Shown: one piece after another, positions 28,066 through 36,921 of the stretch
Position numbering within the stretch: position 1 is the first letter of the stretch
Layout: each line of letters opens with the position of its first letter
Assembly (NCBI GenBank): GCA_030715135.1
Contig: JAUYVH010000009.1
Location: forward strand, 1-64,000
Direction of reading: 5' to 3'
Source of the DNA: Keguizhuia sedimenti
GTDB taxonomy: Bacteria; Pseudomonadota; Gammaproteobacteria; Burkholderiales; Burkholderiaceae_D
Length of the DNA stretch: 64,000 bases
Made by a program: the position numbers and the translations under genes
Notes under the pieces: model-generated
Told to the model about the DNA's origin: nothing
The model's input: only the letters and a program-made list of their open reading frames with translations
Database searches by the model: none

Positions 28066-29570
28066 TCCGGCGGTAATATGTAGCTCCAGGTTTCAGAAAT
28101 AGTTTCGTTGTCGTGTTTCAGGAAACCGCGCAGTTCTACGGGTTTCTTGGCGTCGACCTTGCGCAGCTGCACCGTCATGCGCCAGCCGCCGGTCATCATG
28201 TTGCGGATGGCATTGATTTCTTCAATCTTGCCGTTGGCATCGGTGCTGACAATCGCTTCGACCTTGTCATCGGTGCCCAGTTTCTTGAATACCGGTCCTT
28301 CGAAATCGACCGACAAGGCGAGACTGTCATCCTGCGCTTTCCGCCAGCCGTGGCCGCGGCGGGTCTGGGTAACCCAGGACAAAGGCGGACGCCGTTCTGA
28401 GTCTTTCTGCCAGGACAGGCTGTATTCGATATCGAAGGGTGCACCGGGTTTCGGCGGCGTATCCGGGGCCCAGAAGGCCACAATGTTGTCATTGGTTTCA
28501 TCCGGTGTAGGGATCTGGACCAGTTCCACCCGGCCGCTTCCCCACTTGCCTTTCGGTTGGACCCATGCACTGGGCCGGCGTTCATAATGCGCTTCCAAAT
28601 CTTCGTAATTGCCGAACTGCCGGTCGCGCTGCATCAGTCCGAAGCCGGCCGGATTGCTCAGCGCATACGAAGTCACCAGCAGGCGCTTGGGATTCACCAG
28701 CGGCCGCCATATCCATTCGCCCGTCCCGGAATGAACAGACAGGCCGTCGGAGTCGTGCACTTCGGGGCGGTAATCCTCGGTCTGCGAACGCTGGTTCTCG
28801 CCAAAGAAATACATGCTGGTCAGCGGCGCAATGCCGAGCTTGGTGACGTTTTCCCTCAGGAACAGTTGCGCCTTCACATCCATGACCGTGTCGGTGCCAG
28901 GTTTGAGAATGAAACGGTATGCACCGGTTGCCCTGCGCGAATCCAGCAGCGCATAGATCACAAGCTGCTTGTCTTTCTGAGCGGGACGCTGGATCCAGAA
29001 TTCGGTGAACTGGGGAAATTCCTCTCCTGAGCTGATCGCCGTATCGATGGCCAGTCCGCGTGCGGACAAGCCGTACAACTGATTCTTGCCGAGCGCGCGG
29101 AAGTAGCTGGCCCCGAGAAACACCAGCACTTCATCCTTGTATTTCGCGGTATTGAGCGGATAGTGCACGCGGAATCCTGCAAATCCCAGACCGGCATTGG
29201 CAAGCTCTTTGGGCCTGATTGCGTTCTTTCCATAGTCAAACATTTTCGGATCGAAGCGGATCTCATGTACGTTTGCTCCGACCACTTCATGAATTTTCAC
29301 CGGCACGTTGAATAAATTCCCGGGATGAAAAAACGCCAGGTCGAATGCGGATTTGGAATCCCGCCACGGACCCTGATTCGTCTTGTAGCGGATGTCGCGA
29401 TACTGGTCATACGTCAGGTTGGTCAGTGCCTTGGGAAGATCTGTTTCCGGGGCGGAATAGGGTTTGGCTGCCAGCCGCTTTGCTCTGGCGGACACGTCGT
29501 TGAAATCGAAAGCCTGTACGGATACAGGAATGAGAAATAATAAGAGGGAAAGTTGAGCGATATACTTCAT
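28062..29570 (-). CDS. opgG: Periplasmic glucans biosynthesis protein G
   Basis: 502 residues with a Sec signal peptide (MKYIAQLSLLLFLIPVSVQA). OpgG acts in the periplasm on the nascent beta-1,2-glucan, probably shaping and branching the chain made by OpgH. The MdoG domain covers almost the whole mature protein; recognisable parts are KFDFNDV-like FDFNDVSARAKRLA, LAFFHPGNLFNVPV and SMYFFGENQR. It is the first gene of the opgGH operon and overlaps opgH by four bases. The ribosome-binding site is weak. Confidence 0.96.
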   Translation of the reverse strand: MKYIAQLSLLLFLIPVSVQAFDFNDVSARAKRLAAKPYSAPETDLPKALTNLTYDQYRDIRYKTNQGPWRDSKSAFDLAFFHPGNLFNVPVKIHEVVGANVHEIRFDPKMFDYGKNAIRPKELANAGLGFAGFRVHYPLNTAKYKDEVLVFLGASYFRALGKNQLYGLSARGLAIDTAISSGEEFPQFTEFWIQRPAQKDKQLVIYALLDSRRATGAYRFILKPGTDTVMDVKAQLFLRENVTKLGIAPLTSMYFFGENQRSQTEDYRPEVHDSDGLSVHSGTGEWIWRPLVNPKRLLVTSYALSNPAGFGLMQRDRQFGNYEDLEAHYERRPSAWVQPKGKWGSGRVELVQIPTPDETNDNIVAFWAPDTPPKPGAPFDIEYSLSWQKDSERRPPLSWVTQTRRGHGWRKAQDDSLALSVDFEGPVFKKLGTDDKVEAIVSTDANGKIEEINAIRNMMTGGWRMTVQLRKVDAKKPVELRGFLKHDNETISETWSYILPPE

Positions 29571-29813
29571 TTTTTATTAGACCGGCGGATTTGGGCGTGG
29601 CCATGCCGGCATGCGGTAAAGACTTGCGCTATGGTGCCATGCATCACAAGCCACGCGTTGAGGGTAAGCAAGGTTGGCTGCGTTACTATCGGCTTGATCT
29701 GTGCCGGATGATGACACGGCGCAAATCTTGCGCCTGTGAACGTCGCCATGCCCGGCGCTTTAAATTGAATGGTGCCGAGGATGTTTCCGTGCGCAGCGAT
29801 CCGGAAAGCGGGC
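29571..29813. other. Promoter region of opgGH
   Basis: About 240 bp between the decarboxylase terminator and the opgG start. It must contain the opgGH promoter. No gene or regulatory motif is recognised; a plus-strand open frame at 29591-29881 starts with TTG, lacks a ribosome-binding site and runs through the terminator. Confidence 0.4.
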
Positions 29814-29844
29814 AAAAAAAAGCCTGCGTAGTTTGCAGGCTTTT
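29814..29844 (-). terminator. Rho-independent terminator of the decarboxylase gene
   Basis: GCCTGC (29822-29827) pairs with GCAGGC (29835-29840) around a 7-base loop. On the minus strand the stem is followed by eight T. It lies about 100 bases downstream of the decarboxylase stop and separates that gene from opgGH. Confidence 0.92.
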
Positions 29845-29941
29845 CCTTAAGCGAAAATTTGGAATACTTCGATCTTTGTAAGCGGATGTATCAATGTGCC
29901 GATTTCATCCGCTTCGCATCCGGTTTGTTTGATGACGGTTA

Positions 29942-32194
29942 TTATTGCTTCACGCAATCCACGAAGTAACCGCGCTTGCCGTTGATTTCGGCAGTGACCA
30001 GTCCATGCACGTCGGTCTCGAAGCCCGGGAACTTCTCATTGAAGTCGCGTGCAAAGCGCAGATAGTCGACGATAGTCTTGTTGAAGCGCTCGCCCGGGAT
30101 CAGGAGCGGAATGCCCGGCGGGTAAGGCGTCAGCAGGATAGACGTAACGCGACCTTCCAGTTCGTCGATTGGCACACGGTCGATGTCGCGGTGCGCCATC
30201 TTGGCGAAAGCGTCCGATGGCTTCATCGCCGGCTGCATGTCGGACAGGTACATCTCTGTCGTCAGACGTGCCACGTCGTAGGTCTTGTAAAAATCGTGGA
30301 TCTGGTGGCAGAGATCGCGCAGGCCCATGCGCTCGTAACGCAGATTGGCGCCTGCGAACTCCGGCAGAATGCGCCACATCGGCTGGTTCTTGTCGTAGTC
30401 ATCCTTGAACTGCTGCAGCGCGGTCAGCAGCGTGTTCCAGCGGCCCTTGGTGATGCCGATGGTGAACATGATGAAGAAGGAATAAAGCCCTGTCTTCTCC
30501 ACGATGACGCCGTGCTCGGCGAGATACTTGGTCACGATCGATGCCGGGATACCGGTCTCGTCGAACTTGCCGTCCAGCGACAGGCCCGGCGTGATGACGG
30601 TGGACTTGATCGGGTCCAGCATGTTGAAGCCGGGCGCGAGCTTGCCGAAGCCGTGCCAGTCGTCCTCGGCATGGATCATCCAGTTTTCCTGGGTGCCGAT
30701 GCCATGCTCGGAGGTGACGTCCGGTCCCCATACCTTGAACCACCAGTCCTGGCCCCATTCCTCGTCGATCTTCTTCATGGCTCGGCGGAAGTCGAGCGCT
30801 TCAAGGATGCTTTCCTCGACCAGCGCAGTGCCGCCCGGCGGCTCCATCATGGCTGCCGCCACGTCGAGCGAGGCCATGATCGCGTACTGCGGCGAAGTCG
30901 AGGTGTGCATCAGGTAGGCTTCGTTGAAGATGTCCTGATCAAGTTTGACCTTCTCGGAGTCGCGCACGAGGATCTGCGAAGCCTGCGACAGGCCGGCCAG
31001 CAGCTTGTGCGTGGATTGCGTGGAGAAGATCATCGACTCTTTGGCGCGCGGGCGATCCTTGCCGATCGCATGCATGTTCTTGTAAAAATCGTGGAAGGTC
31101 GCATGCGGCAGCCAGGCTTCGTCGAAATGCAGCGTGTCGATCTTGCCGTCCAGGATTTCCTTGAGCGTCTCGACGTTGTACAGCACACCGTCATAAGTCG
31201 ACTGCGTGATCGTCAGGATACGCGGCTTCTTGTTGGCCGCCTCGCGCGCGAAGGGATTCGCCTCGATCTTCTTCATGATGTTTTCCAGCTTGAATTCTTC
31301 AAGCGGAATCGGTCCGATGATGCCGAGGTGGTTACGGGTCGGCATCAGGAATACAGGAATTGCCCCGGTCATGATGATCGAATGCAGGATGGACTTGTGA
31401 CAGTTGCGGTCCACGACAACGATGTCGCCTGGCGCCACCGTCGAATGCCACACCATCTTGTTCGACGTCGAGGTACCGTTGGTGACGAAATAGCAGTGGT
31501 CCGCATTGAAGATGCGCGCTGCGTTGCGCTCGGATGCGGCCACCGGGCCGGTATGGTCGAGCAGCTGGCCGAGTTCTTCCACAGCATTGCACACGTCGGC
31601 TCGCAGCATGTTCTCGCCGAAGAACTGGTGGAACATGTGACCGATCGGCGACTTCAGGAAGGCCACGCCTCCGGAGTGCCCTGGACAGTGCCAGGAATAG
31701 GAACCGTCCTGCGCATAGTGCACCAGCGCACGGAAGAAAGGCGGCGCCAGGCTGTCGAGATAGGACTTCGCTTCGCGGATGATATGGCGCGCGACGAACT
31801 CCGGCGTGTCCTCGAACATGTGAATGAAGCCGTGCAGCTCGCGCAGGATATCGTTGGGGATATGGCGCGAGGTGCGCGTTTCGCCGTAAAGGTAAATCGG
31901 GATGTCGGCATTCTTGTGCCGGATCTCGCCGACGAAGGCGCGCAGCGATTTCAGCGCAACGTCGGTTTCCTCGAACGAGCCCCCGCCGAATTCCTCGTCG
32001 TCGATTGACAGGATGAAGGCCGATGCGCGCGACTGCTGCTGCGCGAACTGGGACAGATCGCCATAGCTGGTGACGCCCAGCACTTCCATGCCTTCCTTCT
32101 CGATGGCGTCCGCCAATGCGCGAATGCCCAAGCCCGAAGTGTTTTCGGAGCGAAAATCTTCATCGATGATGACGATGGGGAAACGAAATTTCAT
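29942..32194 (-). CDS. Orn/Lys/Arg decarboxylase (PLP-dependent, group III)
   Basis: About 750 residues from the ATG at 32194, preceded by AGGAGA. The enzyme decarboxylates a basic amino acid to a polyamine or diamine, consuming a proton. Domains in order are the receiver-like wing (KFRFPIVIIDEDFRSENTSG, 1-120), the PLP core with CPGHSGG, the cofactor Asp-x-Ala motif HFDEAWLPHA and the Schiff-base Lys397 in STHKLLAGL, and the C-terminal domain with TPYPPGIPLLIPGERF. Whether the substrate is arginine, lysine or ornithine cannot be fixed by eye. It is monocistronic with its own terminator and no adjacent antiporter, which is unlike inducible acid-resistance operons and hints at biosynthetic use. 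Confidence 0.93.
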   Translation of the reverse strand: MKFRFPIVIIDEDFRSENTSGLGIRALADAIEKEGMEVLGVTSYGDLSQFAQQQSRASAFILSIDDEEFGGGSFEETDVALKSLRAFVGEIRHKNADIPIYLYGETRTSRHIPNDILRELHGFIHMFEDTPEFVARHIIREAKSYLDSLAPPFFRALVHYAQDGSYSWHCPGHSGGVAFLKSPIGHMFHQFFGENMLRADVCNAVEELGQLLDHTGPVAASERNAARIFNADHCYFVTNGTSTSNKMVWHSTVAPGDIVVVDRNCHKSILHSIIMTGAIPVFLMPTRNHLGIIGPIPLEEFKLENIMKKIEANPFAREAANKKPRILTITQSTYDGVLYNVETLKEILDGKIDTLHFDEAWLPHATFHDFYKNMHAIGKDRPRAKESMIFSTQSTHKLLAGLSQASQILVRDSEKVKLDQDIFNEAYLMHTSTSPQYAIMASLDVAAAMMEPPGGTALVEESILEALDFRRAMKKIDEEWGQDWWFKVWGPDVTSEHGIGTQENWMIHAEDDWHGFGKLAPGFNMLDPIKSTVITPGLSLDGKFDETGIPASIVTKYLAEHGVIVEKTGLYSFFIMFTIGITKGRWNTLLTALQQFKDDYDKNQPMWRILPEFAGANLRYERMGLRDLCHQIHDFYKTYDVARLTTEMYLSDMQPAMKPSDAFAKMAHRDIDRVPIDELEGRVTSILLTPYPPGIPLLIPGERFNKTIVDYLRFARDFNEKFPGFETDVHGLVTAEINGKRGYFVDCVKQ

Positions 32195-32420
32195 TTGGTC
32201 TCCTGATGGCCTTGGCCAGCGGTTGGTATTCAAAACGGGAAAGACGAATTTTCGCAGATATATGCGAAATATGGAGATAAAACCTGGTTTTGGAAAGGCC
32301 GGCGCCTTCTTATTTGTACTTTACGTGGATTCTCTTTCAATCACGCCGGTCTCTCTGCTTGCCGGCTTCGCCATGCTTCTGGCCGGCTGGCAAATTGCGT
32401 TGTTGCGCCGGCAGGCAGGC

Positions 32421-32906
32421 TTATGCGCGTTCATATACCACGAAGGCATAGTCGAATCCGTTCGCATCGGAACGATGCTTCTCCCGCGATATTTCCTTCC
32501 ACACGCGTGGATCGATCTGCGGAAAAAACGCATCGCAATCGAATGCCTTGTCTATTTCGGTGACCACCAGGCGCTGCGTATGCGGCAACGCCTCCGCATA
32601 AATCTGCGCGCCGCCGATCACGAAAACCTCATTGTCGCCCGCCAGCTTTGCCGCGTCGGTGAGCGACGAAGCAGTCTCGACGCCTTCATGCTTCCATTCG
32701 GGATTGCGCGTAATGACGATGTTGCGCCGGTTCGGCAATGGACGGCCAATCGATTCGAAGGTCTTGCGTCCCATGATGATAGGATGGCCGGAAGTCGTGC
32801 GCTTGAAAAATGCCAGGTCTTCCGGCAAGTGCCAGGGCAGCGTGTTGTTGATACCGATGCCGCGGCGGCTATCGGTTGCGACGACGATCGTCAGACGTGA
32901 TGGCAT
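32421..32906 (-). CDS. folA: Dihydrofolate reductase
   Basis: 161 residues from the ATG at 32906, which gives the standard N-terminus [20 protein letters not shown]; longer in-frame starts upstream would add an unrelated leader. It reduces dihydrofolate to tetrahydrofolate with NADPH. Seen motifs are [16 protein letters not shown] with the active-site acidic residue, [18 protein letters not shown] and [16 protein letters not shown]. In related bacteria thyA usually lies immediately upstream on the same strand; here they are about 5.7 kb apart. Confidence 0.96.
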   Translation of the reverse strand: MPSRLTIVVATDSRRGIGINNTLPWHLPEDLAFFKRTTSGHPIIMGRKTFESIGRPLPNRRNIVITRNPEWKHEGVETASSLTDAAKLAGDNEVFVIGGAQIYAEALPHTQRLVVTEIDKAFDCDAFFPQIDPRVWKEISREKHRSDANGFDYAFVVYERA

Positions 32907-33232
32907 GCTCGATTCTTCAGATGACAAAAAGACAAGGAAAGCCGGCGTCGCGATGCAACATGCAAGCACGTCGCAGTTCAATATGCCGGAAAAAATAAAG
33001 ACGCAATGGTAACCGTTTTTCCGGCCTGGTACAGAAAAGCGCAAGCTTCGATGGCCCAAGGCGAATGACGCTTTGCCGGCAAGGCAATTGCAGCCGGCTT
33101 AAAAGCAAAATATTCGTTCAAAACCCATTTAACGATGTTGTTAAAGGGAACTTTCCACGTGACTTGTAATCGGAACGAGTTTTGCCGATTAAATAATAAA
33201 GCGCGGCTTCTGTCCGGATAGTCGTAAAAAAT

Positions 33233-35380
33233 ATGGGGAAGAGCCTATCGATGGATGCACTTTTAAGGCCGGATGCCGGTCGCCTTTCCAGGCAGTGGAT
33301 TCTTGTAGTTTCCCGCAGCGCCGACCATATCGCGCAGCTGGAGGCCATGCTGGAAAATATCCATGTCGGCATTGTGAAGGCGCACTCCGCAGCCGAGGCG
33401 TTCCTGCAGTTGCAGAACCATGAGGTTTCGCTGGTGCTGGTCGATCTCGACAGCCCCGGACAGGACAGTTATGAAATAACCCACCTGATACACGGCAGGC
33501 GCGCTTCCCGAGCGCTTCCCGTCATTTTCATTGGCTCATCAGAAACAAAAGAAGCAAACATTATTCGCGCCTATCGGGCAGGCGCCGTCGATTTCATTTC
33601 CAAACCGATTCATTCTTCGATTCTGCAGAGCAAAATTGCCGTGATGCTGGAACTGGAGCAGAGCCGGCGGCAGTTGCAGCTTGCCTATGCACGCCTCGAT
33701 AGCACAAAGGAGTATTACGAATCCATCCTTAATGCGGCAGGCGAGGGCATGCTGGGGCTGGACGGCACGGGTGCCATACGCTTCGCCAATCCCGCCGCCT
33801 TACGGATGCTCGACTGCGGCGCCGAACAACTCATCGGACACAATTTTTCAGTGTTTTACCCTGAGCATGAGAGCGGAGCGATGCCGTGGAAAAAAACGCC
33901 GTTCTACAGCTGCCTGGCTGCTGGCGGCGAACAACGCATCGATGAAACTTTTTTCCGCAAGCATGACGGAAGCCGGTTCCCGGTAAGCCTGTCCTGCTCA
34001 TCATTGGGAGAGAAGACCGAGGGAATCGTGCTCGTATTCCAGGACATCACTGAACGGAAAAAGCTCGAGGCCAAGCTTTCCTACCAGGCAGTGACCGATC
34101 ATCTGACCGAGCTTACCAACCGCAACGGATTCAAGGCTTCGCTGCAGACCAGCCTGGAACGCGCAAAGCGCAGCGGCAAGGGCGTTGCCGTCATGTTCAT
34201 CGACCTCGATCATTTCAAGCGGATCAACGACACGCTGGGACATGAAACGGGCGACCATCTCCTGCAGTCAGCGGCATTCCGCCTGAAAGAATGCGTGCGC
34301 GCCTATGACGTCATTTCACGCATCGGCGGAGACGAGTTCACCGTTGTACTGGGCGAACTCGAAGACGCGGCCGATGCGGCCGTGATCGCGCGCAAGATAC
34401 TCGCTGAACTCGGCAAGCCATTTACCTTAAAGGGCGGAACGGAGATCACGATCGGCGCGAGCATCGGCATTTCCACGTATCCCGAATGCGGCAATGACGT
34501 CGACGTGCTCATGCAGACTGCAGACGTGGCGATGTACCAGGCGAAAATGGACGGGCGCAACCTGTATCATTTTTATCTGCCCGAGATGAATGCCAAGGCA
34601 AAGCAACGCCTGATACTGGAGCAGGCCCTGCGTATCGCGGTCGAGGATGATGAATTCAATTTGTTCTATCAGCCGCAGGTCGACCTCGTGAGCGGCAAGA
34701 TCGTGGGCTTCGAGGCATTGCTGCGATGGCAGCATGATGACATTGGTATCGTCGCACCGAGCACCTTCGTGCCCGTGCTCGAAGAAACGGGCCTGATTGT
34801 GCCGATCGGGCAATGGGTATTTGCGACCAGCAGCCGCCATCGCCGGAAATGGAGCCAGCTGCTCCCACACAACTGCTCCTTGTCCGTGAACCTGTCCGCC
34901 CGTCAGTTTGCCGACAGGACCCTGGTGCAGCAGATCAAGCGGGTGCTGGAACAGAACAAGCTGCCGCCGCATCAGCTCGAGATCGAACTGACCGAAAGCA
35001 TGCTGATGCAGGACACCGAATACACCCAGAGCGTCCTCCGCTCCCTGAAAGCGCTGGGACTCAAGCTGGCGATCGACGACTTCGGCACCGGCTATTCGTC
35101 GCTCGCCTACCTCAAGCAGTTTTCCCTCGATACGCTCAAGATCGACAAGCAGTTCATCGACCATCTCACTACTTCCGAAAAGGATGCTGCGATCGCCACC
35201 TCGATCATCCAGCTCGCGCACAACCTCGGCCTGCAGGTAATCGCAGAAGGCGTAGAAACCAAAGAGCAGGTCCTTATGCTGCGCAATCTCGGCTGCGACA
35301 TGGTGCAGGGATACTATTTCGGAAGGCCGATTTCGGCGTGGGATGTGGCGAAGCTGCCCAAGGCTATGCTGCTGCATTGA
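33233..35380 (+). CDS. Receiver-PAS-GGDEF-EAL regulator with degenerate receiver
   Basis: 715 residues, or 709 from the second ATG at 33251. Domains: receiver (about 20-140), PAS (160-275), GGDEF (285-445; IGGDEF at 364-369, RAYD inhibitory site five residues earlier), EAL (460-710; FEALLRW at 493-499, DDFGTGYSSLAYL, EGVET). The receiver keeps the probable phospho-Asp71 in LVLVDLDSPG and Lys124 in FISKPI. The acidic pair at the end of strand 1 is replaced by Ser-Arg (ILVVSRSAD), so Mg-dependent phosphorylation is doubtful. No kinase gene is adjacent. Both enzymatic domains look intact. Confidence 0.93.
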   Translation: MGKSLSMDALLRPDAGRLSRQWILVVSRSADHIAQLEAMLENIHVGIVKAHSAAEAFLQLQNHEVSLVLVDLDSPGQDSYEITHLIHGRRASRALPVIFIGSSETKEANIIRAYRAGAVDFISKPIHSSILQSKIAVMLELEQSRRQLQLAYARLDSTKEYYESILNAAGEGMLGLDGTGAIRFANPAALRMLDCGAEQLIGHNFSVFYPEHESGAMPWKKTPFYSCLAAGGEQRIDETFFRKHDGSRFPVSLSCSSLGEKTEGIVLVFQDITERKKLEAKLSYQAVTDHLTELTNRNGFKASLQTSLERAKRSGKGVAVMFIDLDHFKRINDTLGHETGDHLLQSAAFRLKECVRAYDVISRIGGDEFTVVLGELEDAADAAVIARKILAELGKPFTLKGGTEITIGASIGISTYPECGNDVDVLMQTADVAMYQAKMDGRNLYHFYLPEMNAKAKQRLILEQALRIAVEDDEFNLFYQPQVDLVSGKIVGFEALLRWQHDDIGIVAPSTFVPVLEETGLIVPIGQWVFATSSRHRRKWSQLLPHNCSLSVNLSARQFADRTLVQQIKRVLEQNKLPPHQLEIELTESMLMQDTEYTQSVLRSLKALGLKLAIDDFGTGYSSLAYLKQFSLDTLKIDKQFIDHLTTSEKDAAIATSIIQLAHNLGLQVIAEGVETKEQVLMLRNLGCDMVQGYYFGRPISAWDVAKLPKAMLLH

Positions 35381-35673
35381 GTGTCCGCCCAAGCTCGTCC
35401 TATTCTCTTTTCCAAGATCCCTCAGTAAAACGCTGTCTCATCCAGCCGACAATATCGGCCGGCTAAATCATTGCAATATAGACAATGCCGGGGCGGCGGC
35501 ATAGACTTGCGGTCAAATATTTCCGTATGACGTATTTCACGGTTATTTAGGGCCGTATGTAAATGCAGTAGCGTCCTAGAATCGTTGCCAGGCAAAGAAC
35601 TTGGCGGTTTTCTACAGTCCAGTTAGGCGGACAGGCTGCCAAGTTAGACAGAAATTTTTTCTATCTAAATAAA
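35381..35673. other. Left flank of the cassette array, possible attI remnant
   Basis: About 290 bp between the GGDEF-EAL gene and the first cassette boundary. It has three GTTAGRC cores (35622-35628, 35643-35649, and the boundary at 35674-35680). An inverted repeat TTAGACAGAAA / TTTCTATCTAA lies near 35644-35670. The end AATAAAGTTAGGC resembles the end of attI1-type sites. No integrase gene or recognisable integrase remnant is present. This region may be a decayed attI or simply flanking DNA. Confidence 0.4.
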
Positions 35674-35690
35674 GTTAGGCTAGGCTACCC

Positions 35691-36035
35691 ATGACCCATC
35701 GCTGCCCTGGTTGCGGAAGTGAAATATCCCCATCGTTTGTCGAGGGGCTGCGCAAGCCATTCATCTCCCACACCACAACCTTTCAATGCCCAAGCTGCTC
35801 AGCCAACATCAGCATTGACTATTGGTCGTATAAAATTAACGCCTTTAGGTTAGCGTTTGCCTGTGGTGGGGTTGTGTTGTTTTACGTGCTTTCTCTGTTC
35901 GCTGTCTCTTTGCCGTCGGCCTTGGTGGCTGGCGTTACTTATGTTTTCCTTGGGTGGTTTATTCTCAATCGAATTCGCAGCTTGGTGCTAATGAAAAGGC
36001 AACCATTTCAGGGTGGTAGTAATGGCCAAGCCTAA
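35691..36035 (+). CDS. Cassette gene 1: zinc-ribbon membrane protein
   Basis: 114 residues. An N-terminal zinc ribbon (HRCPGCGSEI ... FQCPSCSANI) is followed by two transmembrane helices (about 50-95; FACGGVVLFYVLSLFAVSL and ALVAGVTYVFLGWFIL) and a short basic tail. It starts 10 bases after a GTTAGGC core, and its TAA stop lies inside the R'' core (GCCTAAC) of the following attC site, as is typical for integron cassettes. GC content is lower than in the chromosomal genes around it. The function is unknown; no family beyond the zinc ribbon is recognised. Confidence 0.75.
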   Translation: MTHRCPGCGSEISPSFVEGLRKPFISHTTTFQCPSCSANISIDYWSYKINAFRLAFACGGVVLFYVLSLFAVSLPSALVAGVTYVFLGWFILNRIRSLVLMKRQPFQGGSNGQA

Positions 36036-36098
36036 CCTCTCGGTCAACCGGACCTTGCGCATAAAGCCGCGCAAGTCCGGTTACCTCCAACGTTAGAG
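36030..36098 (+). repeat. attC site 1 (integron cassette recombination site)
   Basis: R'' is GCCTAAC (36030-36036) and R' is GTTAGAG (36092-36098). The inner arms CCGGACCTTGCGC and GCGCAAGTCCGG pair with one extra C on the left arm, the extrahelical-base pattern expected of an attC bottom-strand hairpin. Length is about 69 bp. The cassette boundary falls after the G at 36092. Confidence 0.85.
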
Positions 36099-36106
36099 CG
36101 CAGGCT

Positions 36107-36508
36107 ATGCAATCTCTCCGGCACTTCCAACTTCTCAAACGAGTGGCCTTATTGGTCCTAGTGAGCTTTTTTGGCTCCGCGGTGTTTGTCTACGCTTCCC
36201 TCTATTCGGCTGTTCTAGCCCCATCTTCTTTAGCGTCTCCCATCTTCGTTGACATCTTCAGCGTTTTAATAGCCGCCGCGTTCACTTCTCTGTTCTTTTC
36301 TCATGCACTGGTTGCCCTGGCTGGAAGATATGCCTATTTATCTTGTCTGGTTATACCCGGCGGCTTTGTCTTTTTTATGCGCTGGTTTGAATTACGCTCT
36401 TGGTTTATGTGTGCAGCGCTTGCGTTAACAATGCTGGTTGGTATTCGGCTGGTTAAACAGCGCTCTAACACTGCGGTCAAGCGGCGCGCCCCTTACCTTA
36501 GACGTTAG
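36107..36508 (+). CDS. Cassette gene 2: small membrane protein
   Basis: 133 residues with about four predicted transmembrane helices (for example VALLVLVSFFGSAVFVYASL and the FVDIFSVLIAAAFTSLFF region). The C-terminus SNTAVKRRAPYLRR is encoded by the attC site itself, and the TAG stop lies in the R' core, a familiar signature of cassette-borne proteins. It starts 9 bases after the core of attC 1 with no clear ribosome-binding site. No family is recognised. GC and codon use differ from the flanking chromosome. Confidence 0.7.
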   Translation: MQSLRHFQLLKRVALLVLVSFFGSAVFVYASLYSAVLAPSSLASPIFVDIFSVLIAAAFTSLFFSHALVALAGRYAYLSCLVIPGGFVFFMRWFELRSWFMCAALALTMLVGIRLVKQRSNTAVKRRAPYLRR

Positions 36509-36510
36509 GC
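36462..36510 (+). repeat. attC site 2 (compact)
   Basis: R''-like CTCTAAC (36463-36469) and R' GTTAGGC (36504-36510) flank inner arms GGTCAAG and CTTACC, which pair with one extrahelical C. The loop contains the self-complementary GGCGCGCC. At about 49 bp it is shorter than most attC sites, and R'' departs from the consensus at the first base. Confidence 0.75.
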
Positions 36511-36516
36511 GAGCCT

Positions 36517-36921
36517 ATGAACCCCATTCGCGCTGCCTCACTCGCCAATTCGATGGTTGCTGCTTTGTCAGCTGCAGCTCTTACTGGTTTTTTTCATCTC
36601 AATCGTGGCGTCATCGCTGTACCAATCGTCTTTACCTTTGGCGCGTTTTCGGCGCTAGTTGCTTATCTGCTCGTTTATCTAGTTGCACGCCACCGTGCTG
36701 GAAGTAAAAAACCAGTGTTGGGCGCTATCCGTGGCGCAGCATTGGGGCTTGTTACTTTTCTCATTGCAGCTATTAGCCACACAGCATTTTTTCCTGGGCA
36801 AGGTGGTTTCTTCGCAAGCATTGTTCCCGTTTTGCTTATTGGCCTAGCTATGTTTGGCTGGGGCGTGGCGATAATTGGTGCATGTATGGGGGCGCTCTGT
36901 GAGCGTCGTTACTTCGCCTAA
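36517..36921 (+). CDS. Cassette gene 3: small membrane protein
   Basis: 134 residues with about four predicted transmembrane helices (MVAALSAAALTGFFHLNRG, VFTFGAFSALVAYLLVYLVA, the AALGLVTFLIAAISHTAFF region and VLLIGLAMFGWGVAIIGACM). It starts 6 bases after the attC 2 core, and its TAA stop lies in R'' of attC 3. The middle loop is basic (ARHRAGSKKP). There is no recognised family. It resembles the second cassette product only in size and topology. Confidence 0.7.
   Translation: MNPIRAASLANSMVAALSAAALTGFFHLNRGVIAVPIVFTFGAFSALVAYLLVYLVARHRAGSKKPVLGAIRGAALGLVTFLIAAISHTAFFPGQGGFFASIVPVLLIGLAMFGWGVAIIGACMGALCERRYFA

Noticed and set aside
29591-29881. Plus-strand open frame upstream of opgG
   Set aside because: Starts with TTG without a binding site and runs through the decarboxylase terminator.
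29945-32008. Long plus-strand open frame (687 codons) opposite the decarboxylase
   Set aside because: It is the antisense shadow of a well-identified decarboxylase, with no start site and no family-like motif.
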